A DNA stretch of 64,000 nt from Gaiellasilicea sp963794385 (GCA_963794385.1 CAWCDT010000004.1:5332-69331), one strand, 5' to 3'. Shown: positions 26,897-35,066, numbered from the stretch's first letter. The notes: generated by a model not told the origin, from the sequence alone. Made by a program: numbers and translations.

Positions 26897-27612
26897 GCGA
26901 GCGCGAGCCGGATCGCTTGGGCTGGCAAGAGCGCGAAGCGGCCGTCCAGCCCGAGCCGCGGCCGGAGCCCGAGCCGGAGCCGCCGCCGCGCGGTTTCTCG
27001 CACAACCCGGTCGACCGGCTCACGCGCAACCTGCCGCACGGCCTGCGCGTCACGATCGACTGGGTCGTGACGATCGTGGGCGCGATCGCGATCGTGCTCG
27101 CGATCAAGGCGTTCGTGGTCAATCCGTACCGGATCCCGTCGTCCTCGATGGAGACGACGCTCCACTGCGCCAGGCCGGCAAACGGCTGCGAGGCGCGCTT
27201 CTCGGACCGGGTGCTCGCCAACCGCTTCATCTACCGCTTCCGCGATCCGGAGCGCGGCGAGATCGTCGTCTTCGAGACGCCGCCGGCCGCCCAGGCGCGT
27301 TGCGGCGCCGGCGGCACCTTCGTGAAGCGGCTGATCGGCCTTCCGGGGGAGCGGCTCGAGCTCCGCACCGAGCGCGGTCTGAGCTACGTCTACATCAACG
27401 GCAGGAAGCTGGACGAGCCCTACATCGGGCCGGGTCGCCGCGATTCCCGCGGCCCGGAGACGTTCCAGATCCCGGAGGACCAGTACTTCATGATGGGCGA
27501 CAACCGCTCCCAGTCCTGCGACTCCCGCGAGTGGGGATCGGTGCCGCGCGAGAACCTGATCGGCAAGGTCTTCGCCACCTATTGGCCGCCGAACCGCATC
27601 TCGATTCGCTGA
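26893..27612 (+). CDS. lepB: Signal peptidase I
   Basis: It cleaves secretory signal peptides at the outer face of the membrane. A 35-residue Pro/Glu-rich cytoplasmic tail precedes one membrane segment (IDWVVTIVGAIAIVLAIKAF). The catalytic Ser is in YRIPSSSMETTL, the Lys region is GGTFVKRLIGLPGERLEL, and the end has MMGDNRSQSCDSREWG. An internal Cys pair (TLHCARPANGCEARF) is typical of actinobacterial forms. 239 aa. The next gene, rplS, has its own promoter. Confidence 0.95.
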   Translation: MSEREPDRLGWQEREAAVQPEPRPEPEPEPPPRGFSHNPVDRLTRNLPHGLRVTIDWVVTIVGAIAIVLAIKAFVVNPYRIPSSSMETTLHCARPANGCEARFSDRVLANRFIYRFRDPERGEIVVFETPPAAQARCGAGGTFVKRLIGLPGERLELRTERGLSYVYINGRKLDEPYIGPGRRDSRGPETFQIPEDQYFMMGDNRSQSCDSREWGSVPRENLIGKVFATYWPPNRISIR

Positions 27613-27620
27613 CTTTCCGC

Positions 27621-27626
27621 TACCAT
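27621..27626 (+). promoter_or_regulatory. -10 box for rplS (TACCAT)
   Basis: TACCAT begins 9 nt after the lepB stop and gives a leader of about 25 nt before ATG 27658. Confidence 0.4.
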
Positions 27627-27657
27627 TGCCCGCCGGTCGATCGCGGCCCCCTTTGAC

Positions 27658-28236
27658 ATGAGCACGATCATCGAGAGCATCGAGCAGCGTCAGCTGCGCA
27701 AGGACGTGCCCCGCTTCAAGGCGGGCGACACGGTGCGCGTCCACTTCCAGGTGATCGAGGGCCAACGCCGCCGCGTGCAGGTCTTCGAGGGGATCGTGAT
27801 CAAGCGCCAGGGCTCCGGCGCCCGCGAGACGTTCACCGTCCGCAAGCAATCGTTCGGCGTCGGCGTCGAGCGCACCTTCCCGGTGCACTCGCCCAAGATC
27901 GAGAAGATCGAGGTCGCCGCGATCGGCGACGTCAACCGCGCGAAGCTCTATTACCTGCGCGAGAAGGTCGGCAAGAAGGCGCGCGTGCGCGAGCTGCGCC
28001 AGACGCCTGCCCAGCTCGCCGCTGCGAAGGCCGAGGCGGAGGCGCTGGCGGCCGCTCAGGCGGAGGCCGCAGAAGCTGAGGCCGCCGCCGAAGCTGCCGC
28101 TGCGGAGGCCGAGGAGGCTGCCGAGCCCGAGCCCGAGGCTGCGGCCTCGGTCGAGGAGGCCGCCGCCGAGGCCGACGCGGACGAGGCCCCGACGGACGCT
28201 CCGTCGGACGACGCGCCAGCTGACGAGAAGTCGTAG
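27658..28236 (+). CDS. rplS: 50S ribosomal protein L19 with long Ala/Glu C-terminal extension
   Basis: The L19 core occupies about residues 1-115: PRFKAGDTVRVHFQVIEGQR, VFEGIVIKRQGSGARETFTV, FPVHSPKIEKIEVAAIGDVN, then AKLYYLREKVGKKARVRE. It is followed by about 75 residues of acidic, Ala-rich low-complexity sequence (AEAEALAAAQAEAAEAEAAA, then EPEPEAAASVEEAAAEADAD). Ordinary L19 ends near residue 115-120. The tail is in frame with no stop and is probably a flexible extension exposed at the subunit interface. Confidence 0.95.
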   Translation: MSTIIESIEQRQLRKDVPRFKAGDTVRVHFQVIEGQRRRVQVFEGIVIKRQGSGARETFTVRKQSFGVGVERTFPVHSPKIEKIEVAAIGDVNRAKLYYLREKVGKKARVRELRQTPAQLAAAKAEAEALAAAQAEAAEAEAAAEAAAAEAEEAAEPEPEAAASVEEAAAEADADEAPTDAPSDDAPADEKS

Positions 28237-28552
28237 CGCCGCGGCGCTGACGGCGCTCGCGCTCGTCGTCGCAGGCTGCGCCGGCGAGGACGCGCAGCAG
28301 GAGGCCGCGCGCGAGGAGGTCCAGGCGCACGTCCGGTCGCTCGGGTCGTCGTCGGGCTACGACGCTGAGGACGTCCACTGCACGGACGCCGCTGGGATCT
28401 GGTTCCGGGAAGAAGAGACGAACGAGTTCACCTGCGCCGTCCGCCGACTCGATCGTGGCTGCGACTGGTTCGTCGTGCGGGTCGACCGCGTTCGGCGCCG
28501 GGCCACCGTGACGCTCGACCGCCGCGACGCAGGGTGCACGGTGGGCTTCTAG
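28220..28552 (+). CDS. Small Cys-rich lipoprotein without a standard start codon
   Basis: A clean open frame after rplS reads as a lipoprotein: hydrophobic stretch ALTALALVVAGC with the lipobox VAGC, then GEDAQQEAAREEVQAHVRSL and a domain with four cysteines (HCTDAAG, FTCAVRRLDRGCDW, DAGCTVGF). There is no ATG, GTG or TTG in frame. CTG 28220 would give the good signal peptide MTRSRSAAALTALALVV. Alternatively one lost G at 28234/28235 would restore a GTGAGCGCC start overlapping the rplS stop. No family recognised; about 105-110 aa. Confidence 0.6.
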   Translation: MTRSRSAAALTALALVVAGCAGEDAQQEAAREEVQAHVRSLGSSSGYDAEDVHCTDAAGIWFREEETNEFTCAVRRLDRGCDWFVVRVDRVRRRATVTLDRRDAGCTVGF

Positions 28553-28621
28553 ACCGGCCGGCGAATAGTGCAAAGAGCGTGACGATTCATCCACAGGGAC
28601 GGATTCCGGCGGCAGCGCCCT

Positions 28622-28627
28622 CTATCC
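28622..28627 (+). promoter_or_regulatory. -10 box for rnhB (TATCCT)
   Basis: TATCCT lies 8 nt before GTG 28636. Confidence 0.42.
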
Positions 28628-28635
28628 TCGACGTC

Positions 28636-29325
28636 GTGCCGCGCTCTTCCGGTCAGAAGCTCCTCGCGTTCGATCGCAGGGTCGGTGCGCGCTTCGTCGC
28701 GGGCGCCGACGAGGCGGGGCGGGGCTCGCTCGCGGGGCCGCTCGTCGTGGCCGGCGTGCTGCTGGACTACGACTGCTTGCGCAACCACCGTGTCCGCCCG
28801 CTCGCGTCGCTGAACGACTCGAAGCAGGTGTCGCCGGCCGAGCGCGAACAGCTCTTCCGCGCCGTCCTCGGCTGCGCGTCCCGGATCAGCGTCCGCGTCA
28901 TCCCGTGCACCGACATCGACCGGAACGGGCTGCACCGCTCGAACCTCTGGGGGCTCCGCTCCGTCCTCGCCGACCTGACCCCGCCCGCCGAGGCCTGCCT
29001 CGTCGACGGGTTCCGGCTCGGGCCGACCGCGCCGGAGCACCGTGCCGTGGTCGACGGCGACACCAAGAGCGCCGCGATCGCCGCCGCATCGATCGTTGCA
29101 AAGGTGACGCGCGACCGGGTGATGCGGCGGCTGGACGCCCTCTACCCGCGCTACGGCTTCGCGCGGCACGTGGGCTACATCACCCCCGGTCACTCGGCCG
29201 CCGTGCGGGAACACGGGCCGAGTGAGCAACACCGTCTTTCCTTCAACGCACTCGCGTATGCCGCCCTCGCGCCCCTGGCCGGCACCGCCTCCCGGCCGGC
29301 GGAGCCGGCCTCCGGCGTTGCCTGA
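28636..29325 (+). CDS. rnhB: Ribonuclease HII
   Basis: It removes RNA from RNA-DNA hybrids and misincorporated ribonucleotides. The catalytic GADEAGRGSLAGPLVVAGV supplies Asp-Glu; then LNDSKQVSPAEREQLF, CLVDGFRL, and DGDTKSAAIAAASIVAKVTR with YPRYGFARHVGY. About 229 aa; the last 20 residues (TASRPAEPASGVA) are not conserved and run into a GC-rich inverted repeat. GTG 28636 fits the promoter box and homology. Confidence 0.94.
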   Translation: MPRSSGQKLLAFDRRVGARFVAGADEAGRGSLAGPLVVAGVLLDYDCLRNHRVRPLASLNDSKQVSPAEREQLFRAVLGCASRISVRVIPCTDIDRNGLHRSNLWGLRSVLADLTPPAEACLVDGFRLGPTAPEHRAVVDGDTKSAAIAAASIVAKVTRDRVMRRLDALYPRYGFARHVGYITPGHSAAVREHGPSEQHRLSFNALAYAALAPLAGTASRPAEPASGVA

Positions 29326-29326
29326 C

Positions 29327-29400
29327 GCCGCCGGCGGCACCGCGCTCTCCGGGGCCGTACGTCCGTACTGTCCCCTCCGGCGCTGCACCGCCGGCGACGC
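29327..29400. repeat. Long imperfect inverted repeat between rnhB and yraN
   Basis: cgccggcggcaccgcgctc and onward (about 29327-29355) pairs imperfectly with cccctccggcgctgcaccg and onward (about 29371-29400) around ccgtacgtccgtactg. It could form a large hairpin, acting as a terminator for rnhB or as a REP-like element. There is no T tract. Confidence 0.4.
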
Positions 29401-29424
29401 CCCAGGAACGCGAGGGCCCGAGTC

Positions 29425-29761
29425 GTGACGACCACCACGGAAGGCCAGAGGATCGAGCGAATGGCAGCCCGCCACTACCGCCTGCGCGGCTACCGCATCC
29501 TCGGGACGAATGTCTGGGCGGGCGGCTACGAGCTCGACCTGATCGTCCGCCGTGGCCGCAAGCTCGTCTTCTGCGAGGTGAAGGGAAAGACCGGAATGAG
29601 GCTTCGGCGACCCGCTCGAGATGGTCGACGCGGAGAAGCTGCGCCGGCTCAACCGGGCCGCGGAGGCCTGGCTCGCACGCAATGCAGCGTGCCGGGAGCT
29701 CGACTGCCGTTTCGAGGTGGTTGCCGTGCGCGGCCGGGCGCTCGAGCGGGTCGCGGTTTAA
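29425..29761 (+). CDS. UPF0102/YraN family predicted endonuclease, frameshifted
   Basis: The RecB-like nuclease fold begins ERMAARHYRLRGYRILGTNV, then GGYELDLIVRRGRKLVFCEV with the D-x-E-V-K catalytic pattern. After CEVKGKTG the frame slips by one base near 29600; the continuation GDPLEMVDAEKLRRLNRAAE, then CRFEVVAVRGRALERVAV ends at TAA 29761. The length of 337 is three-fold plus one. Homologues sit between rnhB and comM; a role in DNA processing is inferred only. Confidence 0.85.
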
Positions 29762-29904
29762 CTCTCCGGCAACACGCGTCGGCCGCCGGTGAGGCTACGA
29801 TTCGGCTTGCCGGAAGGCACTATCCCCCAACGGGTGCGCTCGTCAGGACGGCTTCGGCCCGGGCGCGCCGGCCACGGATTCGGCAGAGCCTCGGCGGGAG
29901 AAAC

Positions 29905-29944
29905 TTCCGGCTGAATCCAGAGACAGCACAACATTCAGCCGGAA
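29905..29944 (+). promoter_or_regulatory. 12-bp stem-loop in the htpX 5' region
   Basis: ttccggctgaat (29905-29916) and attcagccggaa (29933-29944) pair perfectly around a 16-nt loop. The stem ends 18 nt before the htpX ATG, just ahead of its ribosome site aaagga. The rest of the gap 29762-29904 shows a possible TATCCC box near 29820 and nothing else I can name. Confidence 0.6.
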
Positions 29945-29962
29945 AGGAACGCCAAGAAACTC

Positions 29963-30844
29963 ATGTCGATCACACGCACCAAATTCACGACCCAGGCTCG
30001 CACCTGGATCATCATCGCCGGGCTCGGCGCGCTCTTCGTCGCGCTCGGCGGCCTGATCGGCGGCTCGACGGGGATCATCCTCTTCGCGGGCATCGCCGTC
30101 GTCTTCAACCTCGTCATGTTCTGGTTCTCGGCGAAGTTCGCCCTCAAGGCGAGCAAGGCCCGTCCCGTCGACCGCAGCGAGGCGCCCGAGCTCTACCGCG
30201 AGATCGAAGAGATCGCAGGCAAGGCGGGCGTTCCTACTCCCGCCGTCTACCTGATCCCGTCGGAGCAGCCCAACGCGTTCGCCACGGGGCGCAACCCGAA
30301 GAATGCCGTCATCGCGGTGACCGACGGCTTGCTCCGCTACCTCCCACGCGACCAGGTCAAGGGCGTGCTCGCGCACGAGATGGCCCACATCGCGAACCGG
30401 GACATCCTCGTGATGACGATCGCGGCGATGATCGGCGCTGCGATCTCCGCGATCGCCCACATCCTCCAGTTCCAGATGCTGTTCGGCGGCGACGACGAGG
30501 ACTCGGGCCCGCTCGGGATCATCGGCGCGCTCGCTGCGATCATCGTCGCCCCGCTGGCCGCGATGATCCTCCAGCTCGCGGTCTCGCGGCAGCGTGAGTA
30601 CCTCGCCGACGCGACCGCGGCGCAGTATCTCGGTGAGGGCCGGCCGCTGGCCGAGGCGCTTGGGACGCTGCAGCGCGGGGTCGAGGCGGTGCCGATGAAC
30701 GTCAACCCGGCCACCGAGGCGCTCTACATCGCCAACCCGCTCAGCGGACGCGGCATGGCTGCGCTCTTCTCGACGCACCCGCCGATGGAGGAGCGGATCC
30801 GCCGTCTCCGCGAGCTCGACGCCGCGCACGGCATCCATTACTGA
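29963..30844 (+). CDS. htpX: HtpX-like M48 zinc metalloprotease
   Basis: A membrane quality-control protease. It has two N-terminal membrane segments (TWIIIAGLGALFVALGGLIG, TGIILFAGIAVVFNLVMFWF), the zinc site VLAHEMAHIANRDILVMTIA, two further segments (about 160-215), and the third ligand region REYLADATAAQYLGEGRPLA. It ends LFSTHPPMEERIRRL. 293 aa. The hairpin in front of it suggests post-transcriptional or operator control. Confidence 0.95.
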   Translation: MSITRTKFTTQARTWIIIAGLGALFVALGGLIGGSTGIILFAGIAVVFNLVMFWFSAKFALKASKARPVDRSEAPELYREIEEIAGKAGVPTPAVYLIPSEQPNAFATGRNPKNAVIAVTDGLLRYLPRDQVKGVLAHEMAHIANRDILVMTIAAMIGAAISAIAHILQFQMLFGGDDEDSGPLGIIGALAAIIVAPLAAMILQLAVSRQREYLADATAAQYLGEGRPLAEALGTLQRGVEAVPMNVNPATEALYIANPLSGRGMAALFSTHPPMEERIRRLRELDAAHGIHY

Positions 30845-30848
30845 TCGC

Positions 30849-31052
30849 ATGCGCCGGTACAGGCTCTGGCGGAGGATCAAGCGGGCTCTCGGGCTCGCGC
30901 CGCCGGAGCCGCCGGCTGCCGACCCGCCCGACGACGAGGCGGCGTTCGTGCCGCTCGGGCCGCCTCGACGCCCCCTCGGCTCGAGCGGCGTCGCCCTCGA
31001 GCTTCCCGAAGAGCCGCAGGACGTCGACGCCCGCGGCCGCGACGTCGCCTAG
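30849..31052 (+). CDS. Small Pro-rich hypothetical protein
   Basis: A 67-aa protein with a basic N-terminus (RRYRLWRRIKRALGL) that could be a membrane-surface amphipathic helix, followed by a Pro/Asp-rich tail. It starts 4 bp after htpX and its stop overlaps the convergent VOC gene. No family recognised; it may be co-transcribed with htpX. Confidence 0.5.
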   Translation: MRRYRLWRRIKRALGLAPPEPPAADPPDDEAAFVPLGPPRRPLGSSGVALELPEEPQDVDARGRDVA

Positions 31053-31438
31053 AACTCTCTGCGGACCGCCTCGACGTTGTTGCCGTCGGGATCGAGCACG
31101 AACGCGGCGTAGTAGACGCCGCCCTCGTCCGAGCTGTACTGCTCGCGCACGCCCGGGGCACCGTTGTCGCGGCCGCCCGCCTCGAGCCCGGCGCGATGGA
31201 AGGCGTCGACCTCCTCTCGAGACCTCGCGACGAAGGCGACATGGATCGGCCCACCCGGGCTTGGGCCGCCGATCACGACGAGGTTCGCGAACTGGGCGCC
31301 CCGCTCGCTTTCCCAAATGGGTGGGATCCCGAGCGGCTCCAGTAGCTTGGTGTAGAAGGCGACGCTCGCCGCCGCATCGCTGACCGGGATCTTGACGTGG
31401 TCGAAGACGATCCGTTCCCAGTCCCAGTCGACGGTCAT
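31049..31438 (-). CDS. VOC (glyoxalase/bleomycin-resistance) family protein
   Basis: A 129-aa single VOC domain with paired beta-alpha-beta-beta-beta units: IVFDHVKIPVSDAAASVAFY, TKLLEPLGIPPIWES, then IHVAFVARSREEVDAFHRAG and the C-terminal AAFVLDPDGNNVEAVRREF with the metal Glu. Substrate unknown. It is convergent with the small gene from htpX and divergent from the DNA methyltransferase. Confidence 0.88.
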   Translation of the reverse strand: MTVDWDWERIVFDHVKIPVSDAAASVAFYTKLLEPLGIPPIWESERGAQFANLVVIGGPSPGGPIHVAFVARSREEVDAFHRAGLEAGGRDNGAPGVREQYSSDEGGVYYAAFVLDPDGNNVEAVRREF

Positions 31439-31473
31439 GCAGGCGACCGTACCAGGGCGGCGAACTCGGAGCG

Positions 31474-32577
31474 GTGGGCGTCACCCAGGCAGAGCTCTAC
31501 GGCGAGCTCGACCTCGCGCTGTCGTGGTCCGAGCGCGAGCTCCCGGAGCGCGAGCGGACGAAGCACGTCCACCGCCTGCACCCGTACCTCGGCAAGTTCG
31601 TCCCGCAGCTCGTCGAGGCGCTGCTCGAGCGCTACGTCCGACGGGGAGGCCGCGTGCTCGACCCGTTCGCCGGCTCGGGCACCACACTCGTCCAAGCGCT
31701 CGAGTCGGGCTACGACGCCGTGGGAGTCGACATCGCCGCTTTCAACGTGCTCCTCAGCACGGTGAAGACACGCGAGCACGACCTCGCGACGCTCGAGGCC
31801 GAAGTGCGCGAGATCACCCGGCGGCTGGGGAGCTCCGGCAAGCGTCCGCAGGGGTTCCTGAGCGAATGGTTCGCACCTCAGGCCGCCGCCGAGCTGATCC
31901 ATTTCCGTTCCTTGATCCCGGAGTACCGCTGCTGCGATGTGCTGCGTGTCGTGCTCGCTCGGGCGGCGCGGTCTGCCCGTCTGACGACGCACTTCGACCT
32001 CGACTTCCCGCGCACGCCGCAGCACGGCGAATACTGGTGCCACAAGCACAGGCGCACGTGCCGGCCGGTCGAGAGCGCCCAGAAGTTCCTCTCGCGGTAT
32101 CTCCTCGATACGGTCGCCCGGATCCGCGCGTTCGGCGACGTCCGGGACCCGCGGCGGGCTGCGGTCGTTCTCCATGGAGACGCGCGCGAGCTCGAGTTGG
32201 GTGGGCCCTATGACGGCGTCGTCACCTCGCCGCCCTATCCCGGCCTGATCGACTACCACGAGCAGCACCGCTACGCCTACGAGCTGCTCGGGCTCGAGGA
32301 CCGGCGTGAGCGTGAGCTCGGCGCAGCCACGCGCGGGACGAGCAAGGCCGCGGTCGCGGAGTACGTCGGCGGGATCGCGGAGGTCCTGGCGCGCTCGCGC
32401 GCCGCGCTGCGCCCGGGCGCGCCGCTTTGCATCGTCGTCAACGACCGGCGCAGCCTTTATCCCGAGATCCTGGAGCGGGCCGGGCTCCGACTCGACGAGC
32501 GGCTCGAGCGGCACGTGAACCGCCGGACCGGTCGCCGCGCCGGGGAGTACTTCGAGTCGATCCTCATCTGTCGCTGA
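31474..32577 (+). CDS. Orphan DNA methyltransferase (N4-cytosine/N6-adenine type)
   Basis: A 367-aa SAM-dependent DNA methylase. The SAM motif LDPFAGSGTTLVQALESGYD (about residue 65) comes first, and the catalytic TSPPYPGLIDY lies near residue 250, after a long central region with possible metal-site residues HGEYWCHKHRRTC. No restriction enzyme is adjacent. It lies 55 bp before comM and close to dprA, pointing to modification linked to DNA uptake rather than a restriction system. GTG 31474. Confidence 0.87.
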   Translation: MGVTQAELYGELDLALSWSERELPERERTKHVHRLHPYLGKFVPQLVEALLERYVRRGGRVLDPFAGSGTTLVQALESGYDAVGVDIAAFNVLLSTVKTREHDLATLEAEVREITRRLGSSGKRPQGFLSEWFAPQAAAELIHFRSLIPEYRCCDVLRVVLARAARSARLTTHFDLDFPRTPQHGEYWCHKHRRTCRPVESAQKFLSRYLLDTVARIRAFGDVRDPRRAAVVLHGDARELELGGPYDGVVTSPPYPGLIDYHEQHRYAYELLGLEDRRERELGAATRGTSKAAVAEYVGGIAEVLARSRAALRPGAPLCIVVNDRRSLYPEILERAGLRLDERLERHVNRRTGRRAGEYFESILICR

Positions 32578-32618
32578 ATCGGCACAGATCCGTGTCACAC
32601 GCGTGAGAAGTTCCTCCC

Positions 32619-32624
32619 TAGCGT
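32619..32624 (+). promoter_or_regulatory. -10 box for comM (TAGCGT)
   Basis: TAGCGT lies 7 nt before GTG 32632, supporting that start over GTG 32623. Confidence 0.42.
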
Positions 32625-32631
32625 GGGCGGT

Positions 32632-34086
32632 GTGCTCGCGCGCTCCGTCACCCACGCGCTCGTCGGCCTGGAGCCGCGCCGGGTCGAGGTGGAGGCGCAC
32701 ATCGACGGTGGCCTGCCCGGGTTTGCGATCGTCGGCCTGGCCGACCGCGCCTGCGCCGAGGCGAAGCACCGCGTGCGGAGCGGCATCGGCTCGGCGCAGC
32801 TCGAGTGGCCGCTGAAGCGCATCACGGTCAATCTCGCCCCGGCCGGCCTCCGCAAGGAGGGCTCGGGCTTCGACCTCTCGATCGCGCTCGCGGTGCTGGC
32901 CGCCTCACGGCAGCTGCCGGCCGACCGCTTGGCGGAGCATGCCGCGGTCGGGGAGCTCGCGCTCGACGGAAGGGTCCGGCCCGTGCGCGGGGCGTTCGCC
33001 GTCGCGGAGGGAGCGCAGCGTGCGGGCCTCGACCGCATTCTCTGCGCTCCCGAGTCGGCCTGCGAGGCGGAGCTCGGCGGCGTCGAGGCGATTCCGGTCA
33101 GCAACCTCGCCGAGGCGGTTGCATACCTGCGCGGCGAGCTCCGGCCGCCGCCCGCCGAGCCGCCGGACGAAGCGCCCGAGCCCGACCAGCCCGACCTCGC
33201 CGACGTCCGCGGGCAGGAGCGCGCGCGGCGGGCTCTCGAGCTCGCAGCCGCCGGAGGGCATAACCTGCTCCTGGCGGGCCCGCCGGGAACCGGCAAGACG
33301 ATGCTGGGACGGCGGCTCCCGTCGATCCTGCCTCGGCTCGAGCCGCGTGAGGTCCTCGAGGTGATGCGGATCCACTCGGTTGCCGGAACGTTGGCGCCGG
33401 AGCGGCCGTTGCCCGCCCACAGGCCCTTCCGCGCGCCGCACCACAGCGCGTCAGTCGCGGCGATCGTCGGCGGCGGCCCCGGCCCGCGGCCGGGTGAGGC
33501 GAGCCTCGCGCACCACGGCGTGCTGTTGCTCGACGAGCTGCCCGAGTTCCAGCGGCCGGCGCTCGAGGCGCTGCGGCAGCCGCTCGAAGACGGGTTCATC
33601 GCGGTCGCCCGCGCGCAGGGTCAGGCGCTCTTCCCGGCCCGGTTCCAGCTCGTCGCGACGATGAACCTCTGTCCGTGTGCCGGCCGCGGCGACCCGGCGG
33701 CGTCGTGCTCGTGCTCACCCCAGCGGCTCGCCGCGTTCCGCGACAAGCTCTCCCGCGCGCTGCTCGACCGCTTCGACCTCGTCGTCACAGTGCCGCGGTC
33801 CCGCGCCGAGGAGCTCGCGGCGGGCCCGTCGGAACCGTCGGCGCCGGTCCGGGAGCGCGTCGCCGCCGGCCGCTCCCGGCTCACCGGCCCGCTCCTGCGC
33901 CGTACCGAGGCCGCCGACGAGCTGTTGAACCGGGCCGTCGAGCGGCTGCCGCTCTCGGGTCGAGGGCGGGCCCGCGTCGCCCGGGTCGCCCGGACAGCCG
34001 CCGCTCTCGCCGGCTCGGACGCGGTCCTGCCCGAGCACGTCGCCGAGGCGCTCGCCTACCGCTCGCCGCGGGAGCTCGCAGCATGA
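32632..34086 (+). CDS. comM: ComM/YifB family Mg-chelatase-like AAA+ ATPase
   Basis: A hexameric helicase that promotes branch migration during natural transformation in characterised species. The N-terminal Lon-like domain (LEPRRVEVEAHIDGGLPGFA, PAGLRKEGSGFDLSIALAVL) is followed by the AAA+ core: Walker A LLAGPPGTGKTMLGRRLPSI, RPFRAPHHSASVAAIVGGGP, Walker B GVLLLDELPEFQRPALEALR, and a Cys cluster in MNLCPCAGRGDP and CSCSPQR. 484 aa. It overlaps dprA by ATGA. Confidence 0.94.
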   Translation: MLARSVTHALVGLEPRRVEVEAHIDGGLPGFAIVGLADRACAEAKHRVRSGIGSAQLEWPLKRITVNLAPAGLRKEGSGFDLSIALAVLAASRQLPADRLAEHAAVGELALDGRVRPVRGAFAVAEGAQRAGLDRILCAPESACEAELGGVEAIPVSNLAEAVAYLRGELRPPPAEPPDEAPEPDQPDLADVRGQERARRALELAAAGGHNLLLAGPPGTGKTMLGRRLPSILPRLEPREVLEVMRIHSVAGTLAPERPLPAHRPFRAPHHSASVAAIVGGGPGPRPGEASLAHHGVLLLDELPEFQRPALEALRQPLEDGFIAVARAQGQALFPARFQLVATMNLCPCAGRGDPAASCSCSPQRLAAFRDKLSRALLDRFDLVVTVPRSRAEELAAGPSEPSAPVRERVAAGRSRLTGPLLRRTEAADELLNRAVERLPLSGRGRARVARVARTAAALAGSDAVLPEHVAEALAYRSPRELAA

Positions 34087-35066
34087 GCGAGCTCGCGCTC
34101 GCCTCCTTCGCTGCCGCGAGCGACACCCACGTCGTCGGCGAGCCGCGCAGCGCCCGCTTCGCGGCGTTCAAGGCGGCGTTCGATCCGGGCGCTGAGCTCG
34201 AGCGGCTGCGCGGGCTCGGTTTGCGCTTCGTCGCCCGCTCGGACCCGGCGTTTCCGCCGCTGCTGGCGTCGATCCACGATCCACCGCCCGGCCTGTTCCT
34301 CCGCGGCGAAGCCGAGCCGGGGCTGCTGCGACGTCCTGCGGTCGCGATCGTCGGCGCACGTGCCTGCTCGCCGTACGGGCGTCAGGTCGCGCGCCGACTC
34401 GGACGGGAGCTCGCGGCCGCCGGTCTCGTCGTCGTCAGCGGCCTCGCACGCGGCGTCGACGCCGAGGCGCACCGCGGCGCGCTCGAGAGCGGTGGAGCCA
34501 CGATCGCCGTGCTGGGCTGCGGGATCGATCGCGACTACCCGTCTGCGCACGCGGATCTCGCTGGCCAGGTCGCTGGGAGCGGTCTCGTGGTCTCCGAGTA
34601 CGCGCCGGGCGTCGAGCCGGCGCCATGGCGGTTCCCGGCGCGAAACCGAATCGTGGCCGGGCTCTGCTCCGGGGCGGTGGTCGTCGAGGCGAGGGAGCGG
34701 AGCGGCGCCTTGATCACGGCGGACTTCGCGCTCGAGGAAGGGCGGGAGGTGTTCGCCGTGCCGGGCGAGATCACGAGCGCCCTGAGCGCCGGCTCGAACG
34801 CGCTGCTCCGGCTGGGCGCCACGCCGCTCACGTGCGCAGACGACGTGCTCGAGTCCTTCGGGATCGTCGCAGCCGAGCGCGCACAACCCGCGCTCGGCAC
34901 GACGGCGAGCTCCGTGCTCGTCCACGTGCGGGAGGCGGCCGCCGGCGCGGACGAGCTGGCGCGTGCCACCGCACTCTCGGCCGGCGAGCTCGCAGTGGCG
35001 CTGACGGAGCTCGAGCTGGCGGGGCTCGTCATCGAGGAGGAGGGTGTCTATCGACCGGTCATCTAG
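34083..35066 (+). CDS. dprA: DNA processing protein DprA
   Basis: It loads RecA on incoming single-stranded DNA in transformation. The Rossmann-like core has FPPLLASIHDPPPGLFLRGE, AVAIVGARACSPYGRQVARR, VVSGLARGVDAEAHRGALES, AVLGCGIDRDYPSAHADLA, SEYAPGVEPAPWRFPARNRI, and GALITADFALEEGREVFAVP. A C-terminal winged-helix-like segment follows. 327 aa. It forms a coupled pair with comM. Confidence 0.95.
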   Translation: MSELALASFAAASDTHVVGEPRSARFAAFKAAFDPGAELERLRGLGLRFVARSDPAFPPLLASIHDPPPGLFLRGEAEPGLLRRPAVAIVGARACSPYGRQVARRLGRELAAAGLVVVSGLARGVDAEAHRGALESGGATIAVLGCGIDRDYPSAHADLAGQVAGSGLVVSEYAPGVEPAPWRFPARNRIVAGLCSGAVVVEARERSGALITADFALEEGREVFAVPGEITSALSAGSNALLRLGATPLTCADDVLESFGIVAAERAQPALGTTASSVLVHVREAAAGADELARATALSAGELAVALTELELAGLVIEEEGVYRPVI

